DNA of 64,000 nucleotides from Cymodocea nodosa (Eukaryota > Streptophyta > Magnoliopsida > Alismatales > Cymodoceaceae): the NCBI GenBank assembly GCA_036874045.1, contig CM072339.1:4099501-4163500 (forward strand), read 5' to 3'. Both the position numbers and the translations under genes were made by a program. Below are positions 12,565 through 27,700 of this stretch, one piece after another (the stretch's first letter is position 1; every line of letters begins with the position of its first letter). The notes under the pieces were generated by a model. The model searched no databases. It was not told the origin of the DNA and saw only the letters and a program-made list of their open reading frames with translations.

Positions 12565-12781
12565 ATGGCCGCGCGGTTCCAAGCGCCACTCTGCTGCCAC
12601 CGCCTCCGCGCCTTCCCCCACCGCATTCGACCGCCGACCATCTCCATCCCGCGGGGGCGGCGCTGGTCCTGGACCAGCTTCTCCACTTCCACCATCGGCG
12701 TTCAGTACGGGGTTCCTCCCTCGGTGTCCGCGATGGCGAAGAGGAGGGATGCTTCGTCCCGCCAAGTCGGAATCGCTTCTC
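12565..12781 (+). CDS. PDF1B: PDF1B exon 1 (start, transit peptide)
   Basis: Codons 1-72 plus the first base of codon 73. GC-rich, in contrast to later exons. It ends at a GTAAG donor (12782), and the split codon completes as Pro with CT at 12878-12879. Confidence 0.92.
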
Positions 12782-15700
12782 GTAAGCCTATCGTTCAGGA
12801 AAACAAACGAGGCGTTTTTTTTTTTTTTGGGGGGGGGGGGGAATCATCTAAACTTGGTTGTTTGCTTGTGGTTTTAGCTGAGGACCTGCGGTTTGATAAG
12901 CCCCTCAAGATTGTGGAGTATCCGGATCCGGTGCTGAGGGCGAGGAACAAGCGGGTCGGCACTTTTGATGATAACCTGAAGAGATTGGCTGAGGAGATGT
13001 TTGATGTCATGTACAAGTGAGCGTTGTTTTTTGTTTATTTGTGGTTGTTTTGGTGCACGTTGTTTGGATTTAGTTCTTTCGTTTTTTTTTTCTGTGATAG
13101 AATCTTCATTGCATCTATGATTACTTGTACACATGTAGTAATGATGTCTTGGATCCGGGAATCCCATCAAATTTGGCTACCATATCCTCCCGGGAGTGGC
13201 AAAATAAAGAAGTCGAACTGGAATGTTATCAGGCTTTGCCCGGCAGGATTATGACTCCAAAACCGGGAGAAAAATACGTTGTCTGGTTGGCTTCATCCCT
13301 TCGCAAGAGAAGTAATATTCAGGGTTTTATTTTAGAGATCTACGGCTCGGTATTATTGGCTTACTAAAAATTTGATCGGTACGCCAAAATCATCATAGTT
13401 GGACTCTGTCCAAATTTCCGCTATGCCGTTTGGAGGGGCAGTATGTCGAAATCAGCTCAGGTGGGCTCTGTCCATAGTTTCATATGCAGTTCGGTGGGGT
13501 GGTATGCCCAAATTGGCTTAGGGGACTCTGTCTAGTTTTCAGAATACCATTCGGTAGAATGGAATATTGAAAATGCTCTAGGAAGGCTCTGTCCACATTT
13601 TCGGTATACTATTTGATTGAATAGAATAGTGAAAATGTTCTAGGAAGACTTTCGAATTTTTTGACATATCGTTTGTGGAAGTGGTACATCAAATCTAGTA
13701 CAAGGATTGTCCTTAGCTGTAAATGTTTGGGACTTTTTTGTAAAAAAAGAATAGATAAGGGTGCTGACTTTTCCCTCATAAATAAGAAGGGGGGGTGGGG
13801 GAAGAAAGAGAAGAAAAGAGAAGAAAGAAAGAGAGAGAGGTGCCAGTCCTATATTTAGCTTCTGCACTTGAGTGTGAATAACATTTTGTTTTTCCTACTC
13901 CTCTAGGTGACAAGGTTGCCACTTACATGCATGCAATATCCAAACATGGACTTCCTATCTTCTCTATTGCTTGCATATCCAAAATCTGGTTATGATTCAA
14001 CCTGTACATGACCATGGTCTCTATAAATCAATCCATTGCTTGGAGTTCCTTTAATATAGGCCAAGACATGAATAACACTTTGACATTGCACTTGCCTAAG
14101 ATCATGTGTAAACTATAAGAATATCATCAAGATAAATTGTGAGATAGATAAATTTTGAAGAGTTCTTTTTGATAAAAATTGAGTGATCCACAAAACATTA
14201 TTGGAAGTCAGCTTGCAACACCATTAAATTTTTGGAACCATTCTCTTGAACTTTGTTTTAACTCATAAATTGCCTTTTTAAAGAGGCACATATAATTTTC
14301 CCCTTAAGTAATATACCTAGGAGGTTGCTCTATATATACTTGCTCAGATAAATTGCTATAGAGAAAAATATTTTTCACATTTAATTGATGTAAAGACCAT
14401 TATTTATTAACAGCAAGGGATGGGAGAACCTATATGGAGTTGAGTCATGTAATAGGAGAGGTCTGCACATAGTTGACTCCTTATGCCTGAATCCATGGGT
14501 CCTGTCTATTGAACTTTATGCTTGACACTGAATACCCACCAACAGACAACTATTCTTGCATCAGCAAGTTTAGTTACTAGTTCCCAAGTGCCATCAGGTA
14601 ACAAGGCATTTATTTCTTTATCCATAGTAGATTTCCAGCAAGGACAAAGAAGTGCTTAATGGTAAAATCTTGGAATAGATTCCATGGAAATGGCAAGGGA
14701 AAAGTAACAAAAAGAGGGATGAAGGTTATCATGCGAAACAAAGTTAGATATAGGATGAGAAGTGGTAAGATGTTTACCTCAGTGTAAAGTAATAGGAATG
14801 TTAAGGTTTGACTCTAGTGGACTGATCTGCAGAGGAGGATCTGATGAAGCTTAAGCAGGCATGTGTATCCCTTGTCATCGTTGATATACTGAAGGATTCT
14901 TGGGCCAAATGCATGAACCAACTTGGAGTCATTCTTTAGAAGAAATTGAAGCAAGACGAGGAAGTGAAATAAAGGTGTTTTCAGACTGCAAGGATGAGGA
15001 AGAATCATAGCATGCTTTTGACTCAAAAAAGGTTACATTAGTTGAGATAATATAATGATGTGTAGGTGGATGAACAATGATATCCCTTTTAGGTATGGGA
15101 ATACCTAATAAAAACACACTTCAAAGATTTAAGAGCTAATTTGTTAAGACTAGGTGTAGAATTGTGCACAAATGCAATACACTCAAATACTTTGGGAGGC
15201 AAAACAAAGATTCCCAATCAAGAGACAATCTATGTAAAGAAATCTCATCACCAAGAGAAGGCATATGATTGATTAGGTAGGTTATTGTGAGCATTGCATT
15301 TGACCATAAGAATTTTGGGACATGCCTCTCAAATAAAAGGGTGCATGCAATTGTTTAAGATGTGATGATGCTTGCACTTGACAACATTGTTTTGTTGAGA
15401 GATATGAGCATAAGAAGTTTGATGTAAGATGCCAAGAGAAGCACAAAAGTCCTAAACAATACTTTATAAAAATTCTAAAGCATTGTCATTATGAAAACTT
15501 TTTGGACATAAGGGGAATTGATTTTTCATTTTGATAAAGAAATTCTTGATTACATCAAGGACATTCTTATGATCTTTCAATAAATAAGCTCAAAACACTC
15601 TAGAATAATCATCACTAAAGATAATGTTGTGTTTATAATCTAGCATAGAGGACTCATGGGTAGGACTTCAAATATCACAATGAACTAAGTTAAAATGACT

Positions 15701-18700
15701 CTTACTAGATGATAGATTGAAACTTATAGGTAGCATGGTAGTGCTTCTCTAATTGACATGACCCACAAGAAAAAGGTTTCAAGGAAACCCTAGGAATGAC
15801 TTGTTGAAGATGTTGAAGAGATGGGTGACCAAGCCAACAATGCTATAGAAAGGATAACTCCACAACAGAAGCAATAATCATAAATCTGTGTGTATATCAT
15901 CCGGAACAAGTTGGTATATGCCATTGCTTTACTTGTGACCCAAACCAATTTTCCTCCTTGCCCTTAGGTCTTGAAAGACATGATGAAAAAGATAAAGAGT
16001 TACAGAACAAGAAAGTTTTTTAGTGATAGCACTTATAGATAAAAGATTAATTGGAAACTTAGGAACAATGACTTTATTTAAAGTAAGGTCAGAATAGGCA
16101 TAAACTACCCTTTCACTTAGGAACAAGGACTTTATTTAAAGTAAGATGAGAATAGGCATAAACTACCCTTTCACCAACACCATCGACAATGCTAGCGGAC
16201 TTAATGTCTCATAGGTGAGAAATGTGTGTTTAAAGATGATCACGGTTACTTGACATATGGCAAGAAGCACTAGAGTCTATGATCCAATCACTATTCTTAA
16301 AAGCAAGTAATGTAAAGGTACCTCAAGTGGTCACATGGTTAGTTGTAGACAAAGGTAATTGAGTAGCATGAAGTTGAAGTACTCGTCATAATCAGCTTGT
16401 AAGATTGTCATTGTTTAAGTTGGAGGAACATATGAGGATGTCTTAGAGGATGATGTAAGATGAGCTAGTGTTGGTCTTCCATATTTATCCCAGCACTTAT
16501 GATGGATGATTGGCCTTTCCACAATACTCACATGGATGCTTTTCATGTCCATGAGACTTCCCTTTTGTCCATTTTGATTTAGTGCCTGGCATGGTAGTAA
16601 GTAGTAACCAAAGTTGAATAATCTTGAGATGTGGAAGATTTTGTGGGATGCATACCAGTGGATATACAAAGAGCATGAGCAAATGTAGATTGTAGTGTGG
16701 GAACAGTCTCAGCTTCTAGTATCTGAACTCTGATTGGTGGGTGATCTCTGGTTGTAAGCTTGCTAAGAAACTTGCTACAACTAATTTATCTTGGCAGTGT
16801 TTCATCTTCTTAATGTCGGCAACGAATGGTTGGTAAATTTCTAACTCATCAAATAAAGAATGTAGATTACTGAAATATTCATGGACAGAATAGTCCCCTT
16901 GTTTTTGATTAAATATCTGCTTATAAATCTCAAAAATTTGGGTGGCATTCTTATCATTCTTGCATGTACTTTGCAAGGTATCCTAGATAATCTTGGCAGG
17001 CTTAAGCATCATCACAGATCAGGTAATATCTTCATCCATGCCATTGGGAAGCCATGAAACAACTGCATAGTCACCAGCCAACTAAACTACATAAGTAGTA
17101 TCTTTGGCATCTGTCAGAGGTTGGGTGATGTGATGAATCTTCCTATGTGCTCCAAGGAAGGTCTCAAAGTCTTGTGACCATAAAAGATAGTTCTTTCCAT
17201 TGAATTTAATAGATTTGGCAGTCAGTCCCTTCATCCAAGAGTCATGGGAGGAGGCCATGGTTGCTGGAAAAACATGTTCTTGTAAAAGACAGAATACTGA
17301 TCTGAACAGGACTGAAAATGGCCTCTAAACCGGATTTATGCAGCCAGGACAGACTTACAATTAGTGGAAGGCTGCAAATCCACTGTTGTCCAACTGAATA
17401 GAGTAGATAGGACGATCAAGGCAGCTGAGTAGAGGAGAGGAGGCCTAAGAAGGTCTTCAGTGATTGAAAACAGTAAAGGTGGGAGGTGGGTGTAGAGAAG
17501 AAGTGGTGGCTGCAGGAGTGGGAGGTGGTGTTGGTGGCAATAGTCAGGTGATTAAATGAATGGTCATCAAATGGAATGATCAAGGGTGTCTAGCATGGTA
17601 TTGATGACCGAAAGTTAATTCTCTGCTGTGGGATAGCTTCCATCCTGTTTTGGGTTTCTTTTATTTCTTGTGGCACTGTTTTACATCCTGTTTTTCTGGG
17701 CCTCCATCTTCTTGATGGATCCTGGTCTCCTGGATTTTTTTTGGTCCACTGTTTCATTTTTCCCTTTCTTCTATGGTTTGTAAAATTTTCCTGTTTTTAA
17801 TCTATTTCTTTTTGTTGCCACTCAGTTAAAAGAAAATTGAAATATTTCTCTTTTTCCATTTTCTATATGGATTGCATGAGACTCAAATTTGAAATTTGTT
17901 AGATGGAACAAACACTCTTTTCAATAATTCCTTAGGTGGGGACATCTCTCATTTGACTTACCAATGAGTTGACTGCTGCTGACTGTTGGTCATGTCTGCT
18001 AGTAATGAGTAGTATTTGAAGGAGATTGCATTGCATGGTTCCTTTTTACTAAAAGGGAATTTCACTTGTAGAAGGAATAACATGAATCAAGGTTTGAAAA
18101 TTTTGTCTCAACACAACCTTGGTCCTTCTGAAGAAGGGAGTGTGAGGTAGAATGGATATCATGGTGTCAAAAGGGCTGAAAGAGAATAATTTTTGATAAC
18201 TCAATTTTCTTTTGAATTAAAGGTGGTGTTTGTGCACGTGTAAAATGTAAGGAAATTAATAGATCTCCCAAAATTCTCTCTTTGGATGAGAATATGTGGT
18301 CTTATTTTTTAAAGCTTGTCACAGAAATAAATTTGTTTTAGTATCTGATAATAATATTCCAAAGGCTTTATATGTTCTGATGTTTTCTGAAGGAAGCGTT
18401 GGAAAGTTGGTAGAAGTTAGGTTGGAAAGCTAGGTGTGCAAGTTGTGACGAACAATGATCACAGGAAACTTTCTGGTCAAATGAAGAACAATTGTATCCC
18501 TTAATTTTTCTGTTTTCCCTTTATTTTACGTGCATAAACCTCTGCAAAAATATAACATAAATAGACTTAAAAACAAAAAGAGTTGAAAAATCTTATTTTT
18601 TCCTATGTTCAGTTAAATTTACTTTAGGTTTGTGGATGATTTCTTTTTTTTGTTTGTAAAAAAGGTTACTATTTTTGAAAACACAAAAGGACATCTTTAG

Positions 18701-21700
18701 TTTTTTTTTCTTTTCAGAACTGATGGAATTGGTCTTTCTGCTCCACAAGTTGGTATGAATATTCATCTTATGGTGTTTAATCCTGTTGGTGTACGTGGTG
18801 AAGGAGAGGAAGTTATCCTTGTAAACCCAAAGATTTACAAGTTTTCTAAAAAGATTGTACCCTTTGATGAGGGTTGTCTCTCATTTCCTGGAATTTATGG
18901 GGATATTGAGGTAAGTAGCATGCCAACATATTCACTCTCATATAATTGATTTGAATTTTTTCCTTATAAAAATGTTTGTTTTAAACATTTCATATTTTTT
19001 TGTTCTGGCTTGCATTTGCTAGCCCTTCAAATTATCATTCAGGATGCAAGATCCATTAACTACTTTCAGTAATATACTTTTTAGCTTATTACACTGTATC
19101 AGAACTGTTGTTTTATTAGAAATATATTAGCACCCTCTGACTAGTGTACCTTACATATATTGGTGGGATTAAGTCAAGATTTTTATTATATCTAAATCAT
19201 GCCTACCTCTCCAACATGATATTTTATGATGCTCCTGAGATCTTGGCGATCTTGATGGTCCATTATAGCTCCTTTGGTCTATAGATTCATTACATCCTTT
19301 AGTAGTGTATGCAAATAGACACCTTTGAATCAGAAAAGAAGGCATATGCTAATTTACAATTCATGAGTTGTAGTTCTCATATTTATTAGAGTGTTAGAGT
19401 TACATGTGGCTTAGTCCTACATTGTGTATTGTGCAATTGTCCTCTTTATGTAGCCTTTATACATAAAAGCCTTATTTTCTTTGTTTAGGAATCAATTCAA
19501 TCTTCCACTATTTTTTGTTTTCATATGGTATCAAAGTTTAGGTTTTTGAAAGAGTAAAGAAGAGAGAAAACCTAACCACCATTGCTCTTGTTGTGGTGGT
19601 GATAGTGGACCTCAAACCCTAGTTGCCATTGCTTTTTTCCTTTATTTTATCTACATTAGTCCTCTGTTCCTCCTCTCTCATTCCCATCCTCCTCCCAAAC
19701 CTTAGTCATCTTCCCACAAAACCCTAGAAACCACTTGTTGCCATTGTAACTATAACTGCGGATGACCCTAGGTAGCGAACTACTCCTTTGGCCTCATCTT
19801 CTTCCTCCTTTTCTCAAGATCAACCAAAGGATGAAGCAAGTTGTTCTTGTGGCCTATTAGATGCCGTTGCCCCATACCACACCAACAAATGCCTTCATTG
19901 CTATGTCTACCAATTTATTTTGCAACACCTCTCATGCTTTCTCAGTGTTGAAGGTGTTGTGAACTCTTCCTTTTCCCCACCTCGTCATCATCTTTCAATG
20001 TTAACACCTCCCATTAGAGATTGGTTCATGTACAATGTAGTACAAAGAAGAAGGGATGTAGCATCAAATTGAGGGACTTTCTGTTAGCTGAACCGACTAT
20101 AAAAGAAAAAGAGATTCATCACCTCTCCTCGATGATCTTCTTTGTAAAGCCTTCTTTCTCTTCTTGGGCAATAGTGAGACATGTTAGTTGCGTATGGCAA
20201 CTCCTAGGAGTAGGAATGAGAAAGGCAAGAATCTACTGTTGCTTACTCCATGCAATTTGTTAAAAAAAGAAAAAGTAGGGATGATGTGGACCACATGAAT
20301 TTTCATTAAAAAATAAAGTGAAATAATTAAATGTAGCATGTGAACACAAAAAAGGTGAAATGAAGAAATGGGAAGAAAGGAGGAGACAATGCATAAAAAA
20401 GGTAGCAAGAAAAAAATGAAAGAAAAAAGGAGGGGTAGGGAGAGAAAAAAAGAGAATAGAGAGCTTTTGGAATAAAAAATGCATCAAAAAAAGTATTGGT
20501 GGAAGAAGAAAGAACAAAACAAAAGGAAAAGAAAACTTTGTGATCACATTTATTAGCAACCTTCAACTGGCTGTGTTTTCTTGTGTGAGTTTTGATATTC
20601 AAGTAGTGTTACTTTGTCAATATAACGAGACAAGATTTGACGTTGAGTAGCATTAGCTTCTTTAAAGTTTTGGACAGCTTGATGGTGGTTGTATTGGTGT
20701 TGGTATTTGTAGGAATTCATGTTTGTAAGTTTCTTTCAGTATTTATAAGTGTAAGTCTGATTATATCAACAATTTGAATTTTTTTGCTTGCTGATCATCT
20801 ATCACAAGTGTTGCTGATTGAGTTAACTGTGGAAATTAAGTCAATTAATTAATGTTCGTGCCTGCCATAGTTGCATATATTTTTCATTGTTTGAAGTTAT
20901 GTTTAAGTTTGTTGCAAGCTAGATATCTTAGATTCACTAGCTTAAAGAGGGGTTGGGGGTTGTTAAGAGTATTAGAATGTTAGCGTTACATGTGGTTTAG
21001 CCTTACCTTGTCTGTTTTGTCTTTGCCCTCTTTATGTAGCCTCTATATATAAAGATCTTATTTTTTGTTAATGAATCAATTGAATCTTCTGCCATTATTA
21101 ACATTACATGACGTATTGTTCGTAACTATTTCCAAAAAAATTAGACAATGCATAATTCACTTTCTGGGCACCATGAAAAACTGCAGGCATTGGTGTTCTT
21201 TGGTACATGAGATTTAGTGACTTGTCTTAAAGGAACAAGGGTAGATTGCTCTAGATGATTTTCATAGTTGAAGACAAAGTAGATGGCTTTGCTGAGAGAT
21301 AAAAGCTCATCTGGTGGCATAAGGTTTTACATAGACTTATAATGTTGACTATGTAGAGTTTCTCTCTAATGAATTGACGTAATTATATTAGAATTTTATT
21401 ATTTATTGCCATCAATCAGTTTTGTTCTTTTTGTTAATTGGATGTGAAGAATGCTTTTTTATAGAGATCTGTCTAATAGGCCTTCATAAAACAAACTCTT
21501 GCTATGTTCCTCAAGGGGAGACTTATGTATGTCTTTTTTTTAAAAAAAGATCATATATGGACTAAAGCAAAGTCTAAGTACATGGTTTCAAAAATTCAGT
21601 CAAGTTGTGTTTGATGGTGGCTTCAAATAGTGAGTAGTTGATCATGTAGTTTTCACCAAGAAGAATGCATAAGGCTATGACATGAGAAATCAGAAGACAT

Positions 21701-24700
21701 GCCTATAGAGTAGAATTGGAAGACATGAAAGTATATGTAGGTGACATTCTTTTGATTGATAGTGATACTGCAAAGATTGTGGAGCTGAATTATATTTCCA
21801 AGTACTTTGTTACAAAGGACATGAGAAAGCCAAAGTATGATTGAATTTACTTATAGCAAGGACAAGATGGTTCTATGCAAAGGAGGTATGCTTTAGACTT
21901 ATTATAGGCAACATGACTTTTAGGATGCAAATTGGGAGACATGCATAGGGTAGAATCCTTCCTTTGTAGATAGTTCATCAATTTCATCTCAGCTATTTAA
22001 GGAAGTTGACAGGTACAAATGTTTGATTGGTGAATTAAATTATTTGCTCAAATATTTCACTAATAATTGAACATTTATCTTAATTTATGTATGAACCTAG
22101 ATTGGAGTATTGACAAGGAGTTCTACATGTACTTGCCTACATCAGGAGTAACTTTGGGAGAGGTTTGATTTACAGGAAACATGGGTACTTATGGATTAAA
22201 GCTTTTTTACACTTTGGCTATAGAGGTGATGAAGGTGATAAGGAATGCACATCAGGTTATTGTACTTATGTGGGTGTTAATTTGGTCATTTTGGAGAGCA
22301 AGAAGCATATTGTTCTTTCCCAATCTAATGTACACATGTTGTGTAGGGCTCACTAAGATTGTAAGATGATGTGGTTACATTCTCTTCTAGCAAACTTTAC
22401 TTTTTAGGTTGATTTACCCATTGTCATGCATTTTGACAATGTGAAAACCAAAGTTGTAGTAAAGTGATGGTGTAGATTGTAAGATGGCATGGTTGCATTC
22501 TTTTCTAGTAGAGTTTGATTTTTAGGTTGATTTTCCCATGGTTGTGCATTTTGACAACTTGATAACAACAAACATTTCTAGCAATATGATCTTTAATGAG
22601 AGAATAATGCATATAAAAATGGATTACCTCTACATAAGAGATTTAATGATGTGTAGCTTATTAGTACTCATACTAAAGGTTTTGGACAATTGGTATGTAT
22701 CTTTATAAGAGGATTGTGCTAGAAAAATCCTTTTCAATTAGTTTTAATGATGCAAAACTTATTGATAAAGATGAAATGATTTGTGTAGACTAAGTTTATT
22801 ATAGGATATACAAAGAAGTAAGACTAGGATTATCAAAGAAGCAAAACTAAGATTATGAACAAGGAGAATCATAGAAGATCATTGAGGGAACAAGTACAAA
22901 TTTATCAAGGTGATCATCTGAAAATTAAGTGAAGAAAAAGGAACTCTAGACTTACATGCCTTCATTTATAAAATTATTTACTATCATTGACGTATGTTGT
23001 ATTATAAGTCCTAGAATGCATATGTAAATCCTTGAAAAGCTCCCTCATGTATGCATACACTTAGAAAATTGTTTAAAGTGGCATAAATGGGAGTCTTCCT
23101 TCTCACTTTTTTTGCCACAAAAATGGAATATTGTTTCTGAAAAATGATATACCATTTTTTGGACAAAAGCATTGTTGCTCTTTGTAGCAAGAATGGTTTG
23201 CCACTTTTACCAAATGAAATACTGATTTTGTTACAGTATTAAATCATTTGTGAGAGGAATACCATTTTATTTAATGGTATATCAATCCATTTGATTGTTG
23301 GATCCGACATGTTGATGAAAAAATGGCATACCTATCCTCTAGCCATTACAAGAAATTTCTAACCATTACACATGCAATTGTAGGTCAATGAACTTTATAT
23401 AAACACTCCCATGGGCCATGGATTAGAAATAAGAACATCTACAATCTCTCTTGTGCTCCATTCACACCCTTTGAGAGTCAAATTCTTTTCCTACTCTCCT
23501 AGAAGGTATTACTTACAGAATAAAGCATCATTAAAGATCAATTGCATTCATCTAAGAGAGAGTTTTATTAAGAAATGGAATATAGAGTTATAAAGTTTGT
23601 TAGTTAATTGTGTTACTCATTTCATCGAGTTGTGCCAAGTATTTCAAATTACAAGGAGTAAGGGCTTGGCGGATTTATCAAGGAATTTGTAAATATTAGG
23701 GTGTTAGCCTAGTACAACACTAGATTAGTTTAGGGCTTAAGCAGGAGGCTTAAGGAGTGGACATAATCTGAGTTTTAATTGAACCACTATAAATTCCTTG
23801 TGCAATCTTTCATTATATTTTGTCTCTTCACATATATTAGTTTACTACAACTTTGTTTAGAATATATACTTTTATTTTATTGTAAATCATTCAAGTGATT
23901 GTTAATTAGTTAAATAGTGTTATTAGTTCACCATTTACCTTTTCTTTACTGTAGCCACTTGATCTTAACCGATTGAGTGTTGGAATTTTTGATAGTTTAT
24001 GTAACAAGCTTTGTATGTTTGACACGTTCACTTTGTAGGGAAGTGTTAGTTCTATAGTTAGTGGATTATGTGTGTGTTTATTGTGTAAATGAATCTCATG
24101 TTAATATGGATTCGTCTCTAGTGACCCACCGTATATATTTAATATCCTCCAAATCTTAATCTAATATTTTTTCCCAACAAAAAAATAGACATATATATAT
24201 TATATATTGTTATGATATATAGTTGTATACAAGGATTGAACTTCATATGCTGTCTTATGTGTATGTTTACATCATGTGTATGGAATATTTCATTTTGAAG
24301 CTTCTTTGTGTTAATTTTTTTGAACTTAATCATTTTGTATGTTTGACTACTATTGCAGAGGCCAGTATCTGTCAAGATTGAGGCTCAAGATATAACTGGT
24401 GCCAAATTTTCAATCAGTTTGTCAGGACTTCCAGCACGGGTCTTCCAACATGAATTTGATCATTTGGAGGTCTTCTTATTTGAAACACAATTAACATTTT
24501 GATATGAGCTGTCAATTTATTTATATGCTTTAATTTTTACTACTTGAAATAAGTCAATGACTCCAATAGATTATTGAACTTTTAGGTTATTGACAATCAG
24601 CTATTGTATTCCTTCTAATGTATGATCATTGATCAGTTCCCAGCTAATTAGCTATATAATCACCAATCAGTCCCTAGACCAAACTGATTTTATTACTAAT

Positions 24701-27700
24701 TTTGTTACTCATTATTCATTGCATAATTTGTTTATATCCATATTTAGATTTAGTGATTAATCCATATATGCTTTGTTGAGTCCATTGTAGTGAGTTAGAA
24801 AGAAAAGGAGTTCTAATTAGTAATATTGATATTATAAAGGACATGTATAAAAGAGCAATTACTAGTGTTAAAATTATAGGAGGAGAAATTAGAGAATTTT
24901 TTATAGATATAAGTTTACATCAAGGGTCATTTCTAAGTCCATATCTATACATTTTGGTTATGTATAAAATAATTTACATTTAATGACAAATACCTTGGTA
25001 TATGCTATTTGCTGATGACATAGCTTTAGGTGATGAAATAAGTCAATTAGTTCTAAATTAGAATTATAGAGAGACATTTTGAAGCCTAAAGGATTTAGAT
25101 TGAGTAGGTAAAAAATTGAATATATGAAATGTAGGTTTAATGAAAATAGAAATCATGTTGAAAGTATATATTTAGATAACCATAAGATTCACAAAAGCAA
25201 GACTTTCAAATACTTAGGATGTATAATAAGTAGTTATGGTGAAATTATTGAGGATGTTATTTGTGGGATTAAAGTAAGATGAATGAAGTGGAAAAATGTT
25301 TTTGGGGTGTTGTGTGATAAGTGGGTATCCTTAAAAGTGAAAGGAAAATTTTATAGAACCATCATTTGTTCAACCATACTTTATAATTTAGAATGTTGGA
25401 TTATAAAGTCTGATCATATGCAAAAAGTTAGTGTTGTTGAGATGTGTATGCTTAGATGGATGTGTTAATAATCTAAGGGATAAGTTAAAAAGACAATTTT
25501 ATTCGAAAGACATAGTAGTTGCACCTATTGTAGATAAGATAAGAGAAAATTGGCTTAGGTGGTTTGATCATTTCCTTAGGAGACTAAGAGATGCCTTAGT
25601 TAAGAGAGAAGATTTAATTAGTGCAGAAATTAAAAATAGTAGAGGTAGACTTAAAATTACTTGGTTAGGAATTGTAAGAAAATATTTAAATTATATAATT
25701 TAATTGAAGACTTAGCAATAGATAGAAATATTTGAAAGAAAAGGATTCTCATTATCATTATTGTCATACTTCTCGATACTCTCTTTGGACATTACATTCA
25801 CTTGTTTGTTGTGATAATTGAGTTACTTTGTTGTGAATAACCTCATCTTTCATGAATGTATAAAATACACTAAAGTTTGTTGCCTTTATGTCAGGTAAAT
25901 GGTTGTGAGAGGAATCATTTATGTCCTACTTACTCCTACATTAGAGCAAATACCATATATAGATCCCTTAAAGGTCTTGGACTTTAACTTTTATGTCCTT
26001 ATATGACAAGTTAGACATGTTTAATGTATATGCGTCATTTTGAGGGATAGTGTTGGTATATGGTATGTTACCATATACTATGAATAATGGATATCAAAGT
26101 GAGATGAGGTGCATTATTTAAGCAAGCAAGGCCAATCAAGGCAATGCTTATCAAAGTTATAAGTTGTAACTATTCTATCATTGGTAGAATTCTATACTTA
26201 AACTAATTGCTTATATATGGACAAGTCAATTTCTAGATTTTGAAGTATGGGAATAGTACGTTTCCCCCCCTTTTTTTAATCCAATATTGACTGGTGGGAT
26301 TTCAGGGTGATGAGAAAAGGCAGAATCTGACATGCTTTACTTGATTGATCTAGAGTTAATTGGATGATTGAGCTTTGAAAGTGCCAAGCATTGGAATAAG
26401 AAGAAAGGAGAACTACTTAAATGGAGGAATTGATTGTATTTTGTCCTTTGTTCTCCATAGAAATTGGGGATCAGAAAACACCAAATTTGATATAAAAGGA
26501 AAGATGAAGTAAGAGTGCTATTGGAGATGTTACAACATATGTTGGGAAGGCATAGAGTGCCCTCATCAAGGTCAAGCTTGATTTCCAGCCTTTATCCAAT
26601 AGCTCACTACTTTTCTCCCTCATTGTTGCACTTTCTTTGTCACACTCTAGAAAAAGAAATGATAATCACTGTAATATTAAAGAGAGAAAATCACACATAA
26701 AAATTAAAAAAAATATATGAAAAACTTCTCTCTTTAATATTACAAGGTTAGGTATGTGCTTAAGAGGTTCAACCTACTAAAATAGATTACTAGTCTAAAT
26801 ACACAAAATATAAACCAACATCAGGGTGGAGTTAACCATCCACAACTTTATTGCTAATCTAGATCTCGCACCTCACAAAATATACAATCAAAAGACCCAC
26901 TGATTTAATATAAGCATAATGCTCCACCACAAATTACAAAGTCTCCAATAAGTCTACAAGAGCACAATATAAAAGACTGCTACAACCTGACAGCAACACT
27001 AAAACATCCTCTCCAGCTCACACTTGACTTAGAAGTCCTCCTAGTAGCCTAAAAAGAGGTAAATCTTGAGAATGAGTTAAGTTCAATAAAAAGTTCCACC
27101 ATTAGTCCATAAATAGCAGGAGCATGACATGCATAAAATGGGAAGACTATCAAGTTAATAATAAATGTAAATATAATAAGAAATGCAAATGTACAACAAG
27201 GAGTAGGAGTTATGCAAAATAAATTACCAATATAGGCCAATATAACTTTATATATATCCATAAATAACATATCTAGTTATAGTCTCATTTTACCCTTGCG
27301 ACAGAGTCTAAAAGTCACATATTTCCTTGTGACTGTATCATACGGTCATTCTCAACTTTAAGATGAGGTTAAGAGTGTCCTGCCTCAATTATGCACATAA
27401 TATCACAATTTGACTCCTTGTGGTTGGATCTATACATAGCTAAATAAATCCATTACATATGTATAAAATACCATGAGGTCTTAAGTCATCATTATTATGC
27501 ATGGCTAACAAAATGCCATTTCTCACCATAAAGCAACCACATGGATACGTAAATAAGCCTTCCCTAATTCTTTGGTCAAATGTGCATAAAAGGCATTTAA
27601 GTCTCACTAAAATGCATTGATAAGACAAATCAGTATTGCGAAGTTCAACATACAATACTATGCTACGAAAATGCACTAATCACTATTCGTTACATTAATC

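Noticed and set aside
12502..12877. Other open frames over PDF1B exon 1
   Set aside because: They are products of GC-rich coding sequence on alternative frames; only one frame carries deformylase sequence into exon 2.
20184..20602. Phe/Leu-rich minus-strand frames as membrane proteins
   Set aside because: They come from a long A/G-rich stretch inside a small LTR element, read on the other strand.
22715..23990. A second complete SIRE element in intron 3
   Set aside because: Only an LTR-like start and a TATA-like region are visible; no second LTR, primer-binding site or target duplication was found, so only a probable LTR is listed.
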